NCBI GenBank assembly: GCA_027619975.1
Contig: JAQCGX010000016.1
Coordinates: forward strand, 1-64,000
From: Nitrospinota bacterium
GTDB taxonomy: Bacteria; Nitrospinota; Nitrospinia; Nitrospinales; VA-1
Length of the DNA: 64,000 nt
Direction of reading: 5' to 3'
Shown: one piece after another, positions 41,523 to 50,617 of the stretch
Position numbering within the stretch: position 1 is the first letter of the stretch
Layout: every line of letters begins with the position of its first letter
Made by a program: the position numbers and the translations under genes
Notes under the pieces: generated by a model
Seen by the model: only the letters and a program-made list of their open reading frames with translations
What the model was told of the DNA's origin: nothing
Database searches by the model: none

Positions 41523-41713
41523 ATCCGCGAAATTTTACCCACCTTCGATAAAACTGTAAAAACTCTCCCCTCAAAAGGCTTGATTTTCCGCGACATAAAA
41601 AATTACATTGAAGCTTATTGTAAGACACTGGTACCATAAGTATATGTTTTTAAATTGGTTTTAGTTTCAACCCCAGCCAAAAACCCCTTGGACAGCTTAA
41701 GGACATAACGAAA

Positions 41714-42847
41714 GTGGAAAAATCTAAATTCTTCACTGCTATCACTCATTTTTGTAAAAACCTGAGACAAAGTCGAAGCTGTGTTTACATTATCAGTTCC
41801 TTGTTGGTTTTGGGGGTTATCGGGTGGTTAGGTTTTCGCGCCGTAGAATTGGAAATTAAACAAGGTATTCAAAATTCACTCGAAAGCACACTGGCAGCCA
41901 ATCTTCAATCCCTCGAAATCTGGATAGAAGATAAAAAACTGGACACACAGGTTTTAGCCGCCCAACCCGAAATTCGGAAAAACATGCTCTCCCTCATTAA
42001 ACTTTCCGATTCAAAAAATGTGTCAGCTGAAAGTTTGAAGCAATCCAGGGAGCTAAAATGGCTCCGCGAGCATTTGGGCGCCGCCTGTAAAAAATATGAC
42101 TACGTCGGATTTGTTCTTTTCAACAATACCGGGCTTCAGGTGGGAGCCTTACTGGAGGAACCCGTCGGGAAGCGACAGTTGGTGGGGCTGTCGGATTTCT
42201 TTTACCGATCCATGCAGGGAGACACCGTCCTGTCTCATCCCTTTATCAGCGAGGTCCCTCTTCCTGATGATAACGGAAACTGGCGGTCCAATTCCTCGAC
42301 GATATTTTCCTCAACTCCCATCCGCAATGATGATGGCGAGATCGCAGGTGTCCTGGGGCTTCGGATTCGACCCGAGAACAATTTTTCCCGGATATTGGAA
42401 ACAGGCCGAATTGGGGAAACAGGAGAAACCTATCTCTTTAACCGAGACGGACTCCTGATATCTTCCAGCAGATTCGAACATCAGCTGAGACAGGTTGGTC
42501 TCATTCCAAACCAACCCGACAGGCATGCCATTCTTAATATAGAGATCCGTGATCCGGGAGTCAACCTGACCGAGGGACTATCTCCCGCCCTGCCCAGCCA
42601 TCAGCAACCGTTCACCTTGATGGCCGCCAGCGCCATCAAAGGGGAGAGCGGATTCAATGTCGAAGGGTACAACGATTATCGAGGAATTCCGGTGGTTGGC
42701 GCCTGGAAATGGGTGCCGAAATATCACTTTGCCATCGCCACGGAAGTGGATGCCGCAGAAGCTTTCAAACCTTTGCGGTCGCTGACTCTGTGGTTTGGAT
42801 TGTTATTTGGTCTTCTAGTGTCCCGTGCGGTTAATGGGCTTAGTTAA
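41714..42847 (+). pseudogene. Truncated sensor protein with periplasmic dCache-like domain
   Basis: It has an N-terminal membrane helix (about residues 23-44) and a long periplasmic sensor domain. Its Cache-type motifs include GLQVGALLEEP, DFFYRSMQGD, IFSSTPIRNDDGEIAGVLGL, GRIGETGETYLFNRDGLLISSSR and GAWKWVPKYHFAIATEVD. The second membrane helix (LTLWFGLLFGLLV) is cut after residue 367. The last residues, SRAVNGLS, are encoded by the inserted IS end at 42816. Such proteins normally continue with HAMP and an MCP, kinase or GGDEF output domain, all missing here. GTG start. Confidence 0.85.
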
Positions 42848-43324
42848 TTTCTTGTTTTTTTTTGCCCTTGATACAGATTGCAAAATCGATCTTGCGGTCT
42901 TCTTCCAAATAAAAGGTTTCGCTGAATGCGCATTGTGAACTTTGATAAACCTCTTGATTTTATCTCGCAAGTCCTGGGTCGAAGTGAATATCCCTTGAGT
43001 GGCTTCTTTGGGGATTCTCTCCACCGTCATCCTCAAAACTTCGAGAACCTTTTTCTCCGACAACTTTTTAGGTTGCCCGGAACGAGGCCGGTCTTCCAAG
43101 CCCTCAACCCCCTCCATTCGAAACCGTTTGCGCCAATGGTAAACAGTTGGGACACAACAACATTCCGATTCGGCCACTTCCTGGGCAGAGTAACCCGATC
43201 CGCTCAAGAGGATTATGCGGGCGCGAAAAACAAGGTTTTGAGGAAGCCGTTGCCTTCGGAGAAGAGCTCTCAGTAAACTTTTTTCTTTGTTCGACGTTGT
43301 AAACTCTGCAATGGTTCGTGACAT
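42815..43324 (-). pseudogene. IS630-family transposase remnant, internal deletion
   Basis: The 169-residue frame begins MSRTIAEFTTSNKEK and carries the N-terminal helix-turn-helix of IS630 transposases (GYSAQEVAESECCCVPTVYHWRKRF, then GLEDRPRSGQPKKL). After RIPKEAT it jumps directly to the extreme C-terminus of the family (GIFTSTQDLRDKIKRFIKVHN and KPFIWKKTARSIL). About 150-200 residues including the DDE catalytic core are gone while the frame is kept. It cannot transpose by itself, but could be mobilised by a full copy or bind the ends. Confidence 0.85.
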
Positions 43325-43381
43325 AAAACCATTATAAAGCATCCTCTAATTAGACTAAATGACTAACCGCACGGGACACTA
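42816..43381. mobile_element. Internally deleted IS630-type element
   Basis: The 566-bp element has TA at both edges (42816-42817 and 43380-43381), the target duplication expected for the IS630/Tc1-mariner group. Its terminal inverted repeats are TAGTGTCCCGTGCGGTTA, with partial matches for another 15-20 bp. It contains a fused remnant of a transposase on the minus strand. Its left edge cuts the sensor gene and its right edge cuts the integrase gene. Confidence 0.88.
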
Positions 43382-44312
43382 GGTAGGATGCGGCTGAATG
43401 TCTCAGGTCATGAAATGTAAAATCTTCGACTTCTGCCCTCTTAACAGCGTTCACCCAGGCGGTACGGATGCAGATCGATTTATCTGGTTGGCCGAAATGG
43501 TGGAAGATAAAAGAATCTGATTCTTGGAAACCACGTTCAACGATACGCCTCACAAGTTCCATGGCAGGGCCCACAAGCGGGACCACCCTCCTCTCCCCGT
43601 TCTTGGTCTCTTGTATAACGATCCTTTTCCCCCTAAGGTCGACATCTTTTCGCATAAGCCCCAGTATCTCCCCTTTTCTCATCCCTGTCGACAACGCAAG
43701 AACCACTATGGTGAAGAGGTGGGGACTTCGGCTCTCTCTGCAAGCCTCCAGCAGTCGCGCTCTTTCCTCATCATCCAGAAACCTCACACGCCCTCTCGGT
43801 TCCTTAAGCTTCCTTATTTGCATCACGGGATTTCGGTCTGTCCACTGCCACTCTTTCCAAGCGACAGTAAATGCATGACTAAGTATTGCTAGGTATCGGT
43901 TGACCGTTGATGGGAGTCGTTTGGTTCCATAATGTGTCTTCCCTTGGGCCAGCTTGGTTCGGCACTCAACAATCATAGCGGGTGTAATTTGATCTAGGGG
44001 CAGATTCCCCATCTCCCTGTTCCACCACCTGAGTTGCTTTAACGGACATTGATCCTTTTTCTGGGGAAGAACTTCTAGAATGTATTTATCAATGAGGTTG
44101 GAGAGTGTGTGATTGTTAGGAAGGACGTCTGTGAAAGTCTTACCTAACTTGAGCCCGGCTTCCCTCTGCTGTGCCCATAGGACTGCATCAGATTTCTTGT
44201 GGAAAGTAGCGAACTGGGAAGGGTGACCTTTGATCCTGACAATGGCTCTGTAGCGAACCTTGCCGGTTGCTGTCGTGCGCTTCTGTATTGCAGCCAAAAG
44301 AAAATCCTCCAC
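43350..44312 (-). pseudogene. Tyrosine recombinase (phage/island integrase), 3' end lost
   Basis: It has an N-terminal arm-binding and SAM-like core-binding region (residues 1-165) and a catalytic domain. The first catalytic Arg is in LALSTGMRKGEILGL, a Lys in TKNGERRVVPL, and the H-x-x-R box in FHDLRHSAASYL. It is cut exactly there at the TA of the IS630 element; the second His/Trp and the nucleophile Tyr are missing, so it is inactive. A likely start is TTG 44297, with GGAGG 6 nt upstream, rather than GTG 44312. It lies just downstream of tRNA-Leu on the same strand, the usual place for an integrase of a tRNA-integrated island. Confidence 0.9.
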
Positions 44313-44415
44313 AAATGTACCAAGAGTGCACCATGAAGGATTTAATAAACTGATAACTGAAAATTTGATGAAAAATAGATCTAGGCTAAGAGCTTGTTAT
44401 AAAGCTCCTTAGAGA

Positions 44416-44502
44416 TGGTGCCGAAGAGAAGACTCGAACTTCCACATCCTTGCGGATACATGAACCTGAATCATGCGCGTCTACCAATTCCGCCACTTCG
44501 GC
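44416..44502 (-). tRNA. tRNA-Leu (anticodon CAG)
   Basis: The 87-nt gene on the minus strand begins GCCGAAGTGGCGGAATTGGT and has the anticodon stem-loop CATGA-TTCAGGT-TCATG. A long variable arm (TCCGCAAGGA), the T arm with TTCGAGT, the acceptor CTTCGGC, and an encoded ACCA end follow. All class II leucine features are present. Its 3' end faces the truncated integrase, so it is the probable attachment site of the lost island. Confidence 0.96.
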
Positions 44503-44562
44503 ATATCGGGGTTTGATCTTTTGGAGCATTATGAATTCTATCTCTTAAAATTTCAAGCCATA

Positions 44563-45618
44563 TTAACGCGGCGGCCCCGATCCCTCGACGATTTCTTCCC
44601 CTTCCTCCACCTTGACCAGAGTTTTTACCGACAAATGATCGTGCAGGACAAAATAAAACCCGGCAATCAGAATAACTCCGAAATTCACCGCCCAGACCAC
44701 CATGCCGAAACTCACTGCCGTCAACTCCGGCTCATGCATGATGTCGTGCAGTCCGATCAGTATCGCCGCATTGAAAGAACCCAAAAAAGCCGGTGTCGGC
44801 AGAACCACGATCAATATACACACCAGCACCGTGACCACCAGCACCGATTCCAGGGATTTGTTGGCCAGATCATAAGCAAAGTAAAACGGATAATAGCTCG
44901 CAACAATCGAAGCCCACACCAGAACCGTGTAAAGGGTGATCCTGAACAAGGCGGAAACATCCTTGGTGACCCTGCACCCGAGGCTGAACTCTTCGACCAG
45001 ATACTCGACCTTGTCATGCCATTTTGCAGGAAGGTGGCGGGTGAACCAGTGGATGAAGGTCATTAATTTTTGCTTGTGGGCAACCATCATATAAATAAAG
45101 CCGATCAGAGCCGCCACCAGAACCGCGCTCAACTCACCAAAGCGGACGGCCAGTGTTTGCAGGGAAACCCCGGATATGGCCGCATGGGAACCCAATAAAT
45201 CTGTATTGAAGCCAAAAACCCAGGCAAATAACAGCAGGATGGCAACGATGTCGAACAACCGCTCGACGACGATGGAGGCAAAAGCTCCAGAGAAAGGGAT
45301 GTCGTGTTTTTTTCCGAGAAGGTAAGCGCGGATGAATTCACCCGCCCGGGCGGGAACGATATTGGCCATATAGCCGACCATCAAAGGACCGAGCAACCCG
45401 GCAACCGGCACTTTTTTCATCGGCGCGACCAATAGCTGCCATCTCAGCGCGCGAAACATGAAACTCAACAGCAGGATGGCAACCGCCGGAATGAGGTAAA
45501 TATAGTCTACCGTTTTGAAGGAATCGGCCAGGTCCTTGAATGCAACATTGCGCAGAGTGTAGTACAGCGCCGCCGCTGTCAGGGCCAGTCCGATGATGAG
45601 GTTCCTGGCAGTTTTCAT
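44563..45618 (-). CDS. Flippase-like (LPG-synthase transmembrane-type) integral membrane protein
   Basis: The 351-residue protein has about eight membrane helices. It shows the UPF0104/LPG_synthase_TM blocks FRALRWQLLVAP, GYMANIVPARAGEFIRAYLLG and SIVVERLFDIVAILLLF. Relatives include AglD and the membrane half of MprF, and are thought to move or use lipid-linked substrates. The catalytic domain of MprF is absent. It overlaps the ribF stop by 4 bp; this pairing does not define its substrate. Confidence 0.85.
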   Translation of the reverse strand: MKTARNLIIGLALTAAALYYTLRNVAFKDLADSFKTVDYIYLIPAVAILLLSFMFRALRWQLLVAPMKKVPVAGLLGPLMVGYMANIVPARAGEFIRAYLLGKKHDIPFSGAFASIVVERLFDIVAILLLFAWVFGFNTDLLGSHAAISGVSLQTLAVRFGELSAVLVAALIGFIYMMVAHKQKLMTFIHWFTRHLPAKWHDKVEYLVEEFSLGCRVTKDVSALFRITLYTVLVWASIVASYYPFYFAYDLANKSLESVLVVTVLVCILIVVLPTPAFLGSFNAAILIGLHDIMHEPELTAVSFGMVVWAVNFGVILIAGFYFVLHDHLSVKTLVKVEEGEEIVEGSGPPR

Positions 45619-46544
45619 AGCTCTTCCTCCAAAATGGCTTTGGCGGTCTGGATGTCCTGTTTGATTTGCGCGACCAGTTCCTCCGCAGACTGAAAAGCCA
45701 TTTCACTGCGAATGCGGTCCACAAACGTCACCTCGACCTCTTTTCCGTAAATATTTTGATCGAAATCAAATATATGCACCTCGACGCTCAGCCGGTCGCG
45801 GTTAAAGGTCGGGTTGAAGCCGATATTCACCGCCCCCTGAAAGCTGTTGCCCTCAAAATGAATATGAACTGCGTACACCCCGGTTCCGGGAATCTGCATT
45901 TTGGTGGTGTCCAGATTGGCGGTGGGAAAGCCGATGGCTTGCCCTGTGTGATGCCCGTGCACCACCGGACCGCGAATGGAGTAATTCCTGCCCAAAAACC
46001 CCCTGGCCGCTTTCACATTGCCTTCTTCGATCAATTCGCGAACATGGGAACTGCTCACCAGATGATCGTTCAACTTGATAGGGTCCACCACGTGAACTTT
46101 GAAGTCAAACTCCTCTCCCATCTTTTTGAGATAGGGAATCGTTCCCTCGCGTCCGCGACCAAACGCATAGTCGAATCCGACGACAATTTCCCGGACGCCG
46201 ATGAGGCCCACGAGGACATCCTTGGCGAAATCTCTGGGTTGCTGGTCGGCGAACTGGCGGGTGAAATCGGCGCAGATCACCTGATCGATCCCACAGCCTT
46301 CGATCAATTCCATTTTCTGGCGAAAGGTGGTCAGAAGCGGCGGGACTCGTTCTGGAGCGATGATTTTCAAAGGATGTGGCTCGAAGGTGAAGACAATCGA
46401 AGTTCCTGTATTTTTTTGCGCTATTTCGGCGGTTTTACGGAAAATGATCTGGTGCCCCATATGGACTCCGTCAAAATTGCCAATCGCCACCACCGGGTAA
46501 GAAACAGGCTTGACGATATTTTTCGTTCCGCGAACAATTTTCAT
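45615..46544 (-). CDS. ribF: Bifunctional riboflavin kinase / FAD synthetase
   Basis: The N-terminal nucleotidyltransferase domain has VVAIGNFDGVHMGHQ (the GxFDGxHxGH signature), VFTFEPHP and GFDYAFGRGREGT. The C-terminal riboflavin kinase domain has GRNYSIRGPVVHGHHTGQAIGFPTANLD and GVYAVHI. The 309-residue length is normal. It makes FMN and FAD, used in this window by BluB, UbiX and Dus. Confidence 0.96.
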   Translation of the reverse strand: MKIVRGTKNIVKPVSYPVVAIGNFDGVHMGHQIIFRKTAEIAQKNTGTSIVFTFEPHPLKIIAPERVPPLLTTFRQKMELIEGCGIDQVICADFTRQFADQQPRDFAKDVLVGLIGVREIVVGFDYAFGRGREGTIPYLKKMGEEFDFKVHVVDPIKLNDHLVSSSHVRELIEEGNVKAARGFLGRNYSIRGPVVHGHHTGQAIGFPTANLDTTKMQIPGTGVYAVHIHFEGNSFQGAVNIGFNPTFNRDRLSVEVHIFDFDQNIYGKEVEVTFVDRIRSEMAFQSAEELVAQIKQDIQTAKAILEEEL

Positions 46545-46696
46545 ATTTAAACGACGTTTCCTGTCTGAGTAAAAAGGCGAGAGGTTAACTGGTGTGCTGC
46601 CTCAAAGTCAACCTCGGATCCTTGTAGAAATAAAGACTATTGTTTGCTAGAATCAATCCCAACCTTGCAATACTTTTCATTTCATGGAGCGTTCCC

Positions 46697-46987
46697 ATGT
46701 TCGACATAGGTTTTTTTGAGTTGATGATCATTATGGCCATTGCAGTGGTCGTGGTCGGCCCGAAAAATCTTCCAAAGTTAGCCAAGGCCATTGGCAAAGG
46801 CTGGGGAGAATTTCAGACCACATTCGGTAGCCTCAAGCAGGAAGTCATGGACGAGACAGAGGGCTTGAAACAAAGCATCAATATGGACGCCCTGGAGCAG
46901 GATGTGACCAGCGCCACCAAAGTCGATGTTGATGTCAACCTCGACCTTGACACAAAAGATTTCCAGGTCAACCGGGACAAGCTCTGA
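46697..46987 (+). CDS. Twin-arginine translocase TatA/TatB-family protein
   Basis: This 96-residue protein has the Tat signature: a short N-terminal helix MFDIGFFELMIIMAIAVVVV, the GPKNLPKLAKAIGKG hinge, and an amphipathic helix. The MFDIGFFEL start is TatB-like while the short length suits TatA, so I leave it at family level. I chose the ATG at 46697 (GGAGC 6 nt upstream). It is expressed alone, with tatC not in the window. Tat exports folded redox proteins. Confidence 0.9.
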   Translation: MFDIGFFELMIIMAIAVVVVGPKNLPKLAKAIGKGWGEFQTTFGSLKQEVMDETEGLKQSINMDALEQDVTSATKVDVDVNLDLDTKDFQVNRDKL

Positions 46988-47084
46988 AAACTCTCAACCT
47001 GGCACGAACCGGTAGCCCGCATGCGAGAGGTTACTAACTCATGAACGACGCCGCAGTCGTTTCTATTGCGTCTGCCTTCAGCGC

Positions 47085-47465
47085 ATGATCAGCTCCGTCT
47101 CCTTTCATCCATTTATATCTCATTTTCCCCCATCGTTGTTTGTGGCGGGCCTGGCTTTGTTATTCCTTGCCTGGAAAAAAGAACAACCGATATTCAAGGC
47201 GGCCGGGTCATTCAATTGGAGTCTGGGGTTGCTGGCGGTGGTTATGGCTGATTTTTCGGGAATGCTTTCCGCTGACCTGGGGTTGAAATCGACCGTCGAA
47301 ATTGAAGGGCATCAAGGCTACGCCTTCCTGTTCACCGTCCTTTACGGCTTTTGTGTGGGCTATTCTTATACCAAACCCTTCTCCCGCACGGCTTTCATTT
47401 TATACGGTTCGGGCCTCCTGGCAATGGGGGCCTCGCTGTATTCCGGGTATCTTCTGGTTTTTTAG
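47085..47465 (+). CDS. DUF2231-like small membrane protein A
   Basis: The 126-residue protein has about four hydrophobic helices. The opening FHPFISHFPPSLFVAGLALL matches the HP..VHFP.. motif of DUF2231-type proteins. ADFSGMLSADLG and EGHQGYAFLFTV lie in the middle. His residues in the first helix and in the EGHQG block could bind metal or heme, but this is inference. Its stop codon overlaps convergently the stop of the paralogous gene on the other strand. It follows tatA by about 100 bp. Confidence 0.65.
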   Translation: MISSVSFHPFISHFPPSLFVAGLALLFLAWKKEQPIFKAAGSFNWSLGLLAVVMADFSGMLSADLGLKSTVEIEGHQGYAFLFTVLYGFCVGYSYTKPFSRTAFILYGSGLLAMGASLYSGYLLVF

Positions 47466-47887
47466 GGAATCCCTTTGAGGGTGGAGACACCAAAGCGATG
47501 CACCATCTCGCCGCCAAAATATCCGGTTGCCAGAACACTCACCAGTCCCAAACCCAGAAAGACATAATACCCGCCCCGCAACCAACCCCTGCCAAACCGG
47601 GAGATCAACAACGCCGCGAGAAAGAAGACCAACGTCGCAAACACGCTGAGGATATGGTTGCCCAGAAATGCTTCGAATTTTTTCGTGTCCTCTAAACCGA
47701 GCATCCCCAGAAAACCCACGCCCGTGACCGGAAGCGCACACCAGAACCCGAGGCGAACATTGAACCTGCCCGCCACCCGCACCGCTTCTTCTTTGCCCAC
47801 CTTGCCATAGATTTCAAACAAAGCGCCACTGACCAGTAAACCGACGGGAAAGTGAACGATTAAGGGATGCAGTTTGGCAAAAAACAT
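47462..47887 (-). CDS. DUF2231-like small membrane protein B
   Basis: The 141-residue protein has about four membrane helices. It begins MFFAKLHPLIVHFPVGLLVSGALFEIYG, the clearest HPxxVHFPxGL signature of DUF2231 (conserved His in the first helix). GNHILSVFATLVFF and a C-terminal GGEMVHRFGV (a further conserved His) follow. It resembles its convergent neighbour in fold and motif. Family members are often near cytochromes and may bind heme, but the function is not established. Confidence 0.75.
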   Translation of the reverse strand: MFFAKLHPLIVHFPVGLLVSGALFEIYGKVGKEEAVRVAGRFNVRLGFWCALPVTGVGFLGMLGLEDTKKFEAFLGNHILSVFATLVFFLAALLISRFGRGWLRGGYYVFLGLGLVSVLATGYFGGEMVHRFGVSTLKGIP

Positions 47888-47911
47888 TCTGTTATCCGAA
47901 AATTAATTTCT

Positions 47912-48751
47912 TCATTTTCGGAGCTTGCTCTTTCTGCGATTCAACTCCGCCAGAATCACGCCTGTCGCGACAGATACATTAAGAGATTGCATGGCTCCCT
48001 GCCCCGGTATTTTTACCAGAAGATCGCAACGTTTTTTGACTTTTTCCGAGAGGCCATCCTTTTCGCTCCCCACAACCACCACACAGGGAAAAGTAATCTT
48101 TGCATCGTAGATAGAATGCTCGGCATCCATGTCCGCGCCCAGGACACAAACATCATTTTTTTTAAAATCCCGCAACGCCGAAGCCAGATCCGAACTTTGA
48201 TGCACCGGAACCGTTTCCAGGGCGCCCTCAGCCATCCTGGCGGCAGACGACGTGACCAGAGCCTGATCTTCGTGGGAGCCTATGATCATTCCCGCCACGC
48301 CAAAAAAAGCGCAGGATCGTAAAATAGCGCCCAGATTGTGCGTGTCCCCCACCCGGTCCAGAGCCACTATCACACTGTTCGGCGGCAGGGAGTTGCGGAT
48401 CAAACCATGCACCGGTTGCATGGTTTTGGGACGAACCACCATCACCGCACCCTCATGATGGGTGCTGGCCGCCACTTTATTCAAGGATTCCGTGTCAAGC
48501 TCCCGGTAGGGAAGCTTATGTTGTTGGCACCAGCGTTTCACAGCCGCCAGTCGTGGCGAACGCTCTTTGCTGAAAAATACCCGCCGGATATCGTCCGGCC
48601 GGTTTTCAAAGGCCGCGAGGCAGGCGTTCCAGCCATAAATCGTGAATTCCCGCTCGCGGGGCCGTCCAGGGCTGGTTTTCGGGGCGGGAGTTTCTTTTCT
48701 ATTATCGGTTCGTTTTAGCAAAAAAAATTTTCCGGCCACGGAGTGATTCAA
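47912..48751 (-). CDS. rlmB: SpoU/TrmH-family rRNA 2'-O-methyltransferase (RlmB-like)
   Basis: It has an N-terminal substrate-binding domain (FTIYGWNACLAAFENRPDDIRRVFFS) and a C-terminal knotted SPOUT domain. The latter has motif 1 ALDRVGDTHNLGAILRSCAFFGV, motif 2 VVVVGSEKDGLS and motif 3 IPGQGAMQSLNVSVATGVIL. This is the RlmB/TrmH group that methylates 2'-OH of rRNA (G2251 of 23S in E. coli) using AdoMet. The Lys/Pro/Arg-rich first 35 residues may be a flexible extension. It is transcribed towards the DUF2231-like gene, 24 bp away. Confidence 0.9.
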   Translation of the reverse strand: MNHSVAGKFFLLKRTDNRKETPAPKTSPGRPREREFTIYGWNACLAAFENRPDDIRRVFFSKERSPRLAAVKRWCQQHKLPYRELDTESLNKVAASTHHEGAVMVVRPKTMQPVHGLIRNSLPPNSVIVALDRVGDTHNLGAILRSCAFFGVAGMIIGSHEDQALVTSSAARMAEGALETVPVHQSSDLASALRDFKKNDVCVLGADMDAEHSIYDAKITFPCVVVVGSEKDGLSEKVKKRCDLLVKIPGQGAMQSLNVSVATGVILAELNRRKSKLRK

Positions 48752-49078
48752 AACACCGCAACCTGTCTGGTCATATTCATCAATGGATCGTTCATCACAT
48801 CCAACCGCTTGGACCGAAACTCAACCCATCTATTAATGGAACTTTTTTATAATAACAAAATAATCCCCCTAACTCCAATGGAATGGAAGTCGTCGGCTTA
48901 CAGTTGCCTGCAAGTATTGCCATGAAATCCGCACAAATAAACGAAGCGAATGGGTGAAAATCCGCCAGTTTTGGTTCCCCGGTTTGACCGGACCAATAGA
49001 AAGCCCCCAATTCACAGAGCATTTCATAAGCCTGTAAGAGGTTTTCTGTTTGGCAAGTATTTTGCTTTATATTTTCAT
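48752..49078. other. Intergenic stretch before the REC-REC-kinase gene
   Basis: About 330 bp between divergent genes. Short frames on both strands have no coding character or ribosome sites. It must hold the promoters of rlmB and of the kinase gene, but I could not identify a convincing -35/-10 pair. Confidence 0.4.
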
Positions 49079-50617
49079 ATGAAAATTTTAGTCGTCGATG
49101 ATAGTTCCACATTTAGAAAAATAGCCTGCGAGGAATTGAAAAAAGGGGGCTTTGAAGTTTTGGAAGCCAAAGATGGTCTGGAGGCTTTGGATGTCATCCG
49201 TGCCATGCCCGTTGACATGGTGACTCTGGATGTCGAAATGCCAAACCTCAATGGCTACGAAACCTGCAAACAACTCCGTTCCGATGAGTTTTCCGCCCTC
49301 ATCCCCAGAAAAGACGCCTCCGTACTGCCGGTCATATTTATTACCAGCAACGACACCTTGCAGGAACGGGAAAAAGGATTTCACGCCGGAGCCGGGGATT
49401 TTATCACCAAACCGTTTTTACCGGGAGAACTGCTGAGTTCTATCAATAGAATTCTCAAACCGGAAAACCGCTTTAAGGGCCTCAACGCGTTGGTCGTTGA
49501 TGACAGTTCGACCACCCGTCATATTGTCAAGCAAAGCCTCCACAAACAGGGAATGACGGTTTTTGAAGCCGAAAATGGTCAGGAAGCTTTGGATCTTCTC
49601 GCTTCCAAATTAAATGAAATCGATATCATCATCACCGACTTTTTCATGCCGGTGATGGATGGGAAAGAATTGTGTCGGCAGGTGAGAACCCAATTGAACC
49701 AGAAAGAAATTCCCATCCTTTTCCTGAGCACACTTTCGGAACAATCCTACATACTGGAATTGTTCAAAGCCGGTGCCTCCGATTACCTGATCAAACCTTT
49801 TACGCAGGAAGAACTGCTGGCCCGAATGCAGGTTCATCTCAACAATCGCCTTCTGAACAAAGAGCTCACCGGCAAAGTTCTGGAGCTGAAAAGATTGAGC
49901 CAGATGAAGGACAAGTTTCTGGCCATCTGTTCCCATGATTTGCGCTCTCCCTTGAACAGTATTTTAGGCTTCACTCAACTATTGATGACCTCATCCTTGA
50001 CGGATGAAGAAAAAAATGAGTCTCTGGACATCATCCAGTCTTCGGGCAATTTTTTGCTTTCACTGATCGACGATATTCTGGATTTGGGGCGCTTGCAATC
50101 CGCAACGGACGACCTGGAAATGGAACCGCTCTCGGTTCTCAGGGTCATTGAAACCTGCATACAGTCTTTCAATCAAATGTTTTCCATAAAAAACATCGAC
50201 AGTCAGATAAAAAGCGAAATCTCCGCTGAGGTAAAAGTAGATGGCAATGAAAATGCACTGATTCGCGTTTTTAACAATCTATTGTCCAACGCCATCAAAT
50301 TCACCCCCAAAGCCGGAAGCATCGAGGTATGGGTCGAGCTTTATGGAGAAAAGCAAGTCGCCCTGTCTATCATCGATTCGGGGATAGGCATCCCCCAGGA
50401 AAAAATCCCTTACCTTTTCGACATGTTTTCAAAAACCTCGCAATCAGGAACCGAAGGAGAAAAAGGCACCGGGCTAGGCTTATCTATAACGAAGCAAATT
50501 GTGGAAAAACATCAGGGAAAGATAGAAGTTGTCAGTGAGGAAGGCAAAGGCTCCACCTTTAAAATATTGCTCCCAACAATATCAAATGGAAACGGCCACT
50601 CAAAACCTCATCCATGA
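49079..50617 (+). CDS. Two-receiver histidine kinase (REC-REC-HisKA-HATPase)
   Basis: The 512-residue cytoplasmic protein has a first receiver at residues 1-125 (MKILVVDDSST, phospho-Asp in VTLDVEMPNLNG, Lys in ITKPF). A second receiver lies at about 135-258 (LNALVVDDSSTTRHIV, IITDFFMPVMDG, LIKPFTQEE). A coiled linker, the HisKA H-box in FLAICSHDLRSPLNSI, and an HATPase with N box NNLLSNAIKFT, G1 IIDSGIGIP and G2 GTGLGLSI follow. With no membrane segment, input probably comes from another kinase. I chose the ATG at 49079, where the first receiver starts exactly; a frame open to 48950 has no homologous content. Confidence 0.92.
   Translation: MKILVVDDSSTFRKIACEELKKGGFEVLEAKDGLEALDVIRAMPVDMVTLDVEMPNLNGYETCKQLRSDEFSALIPRKDASVLPVIFITSNDTLQEREKGFHAGAGDFITKPFLPGELLSSINRILKPENRFKGLNALVVDDSSTTRHIVKQSLHKQGMTVFEAENGQEALDLLASKLNEIDIIITDFFMPVMDGKELCRQVRTQLNQKEIPILFLSTLSEQSYILELFKAGASDYLIKPFTQEELLARMQVHLNNRLLNKELTGKVLELKRLSQMKDKFLAICSHDLRSPLNSILGFTQLLMTSSLTDEEKNESLDIIQSSGNFLLSLIDDILDLGRLQSATDDLEMEPLSVLRVIETCIQSFNQMFSIKNIDSQIKSEISAEVKVDGNENALIRVFNNLLSNAIKFTPKAGSIEVWVELYGEKQVALSIIDSGIGIPQEKIPYLFDMFSKTSQSGTEGEKGTGLGLSITKQIVEKHQGKIEVVSEEGKGSTFKILLPTISNGNGHSKPHP

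Noticed and set aside
41354-41596. 80-codon minus-strand frame across the long inverted repeat
   Set aside because: It crosses an inverted arm and the C/G-run repeats, with no ribosome site or recognisable domain.
40769-44502. CRISPR array or defence system in the accessory region
   Set aside because: No regularly spaced direct repeats and no cas, restriction, toxin-antitoxin or abortive-infection gene was found; the repeats there are inverted and belong to mobile elements.
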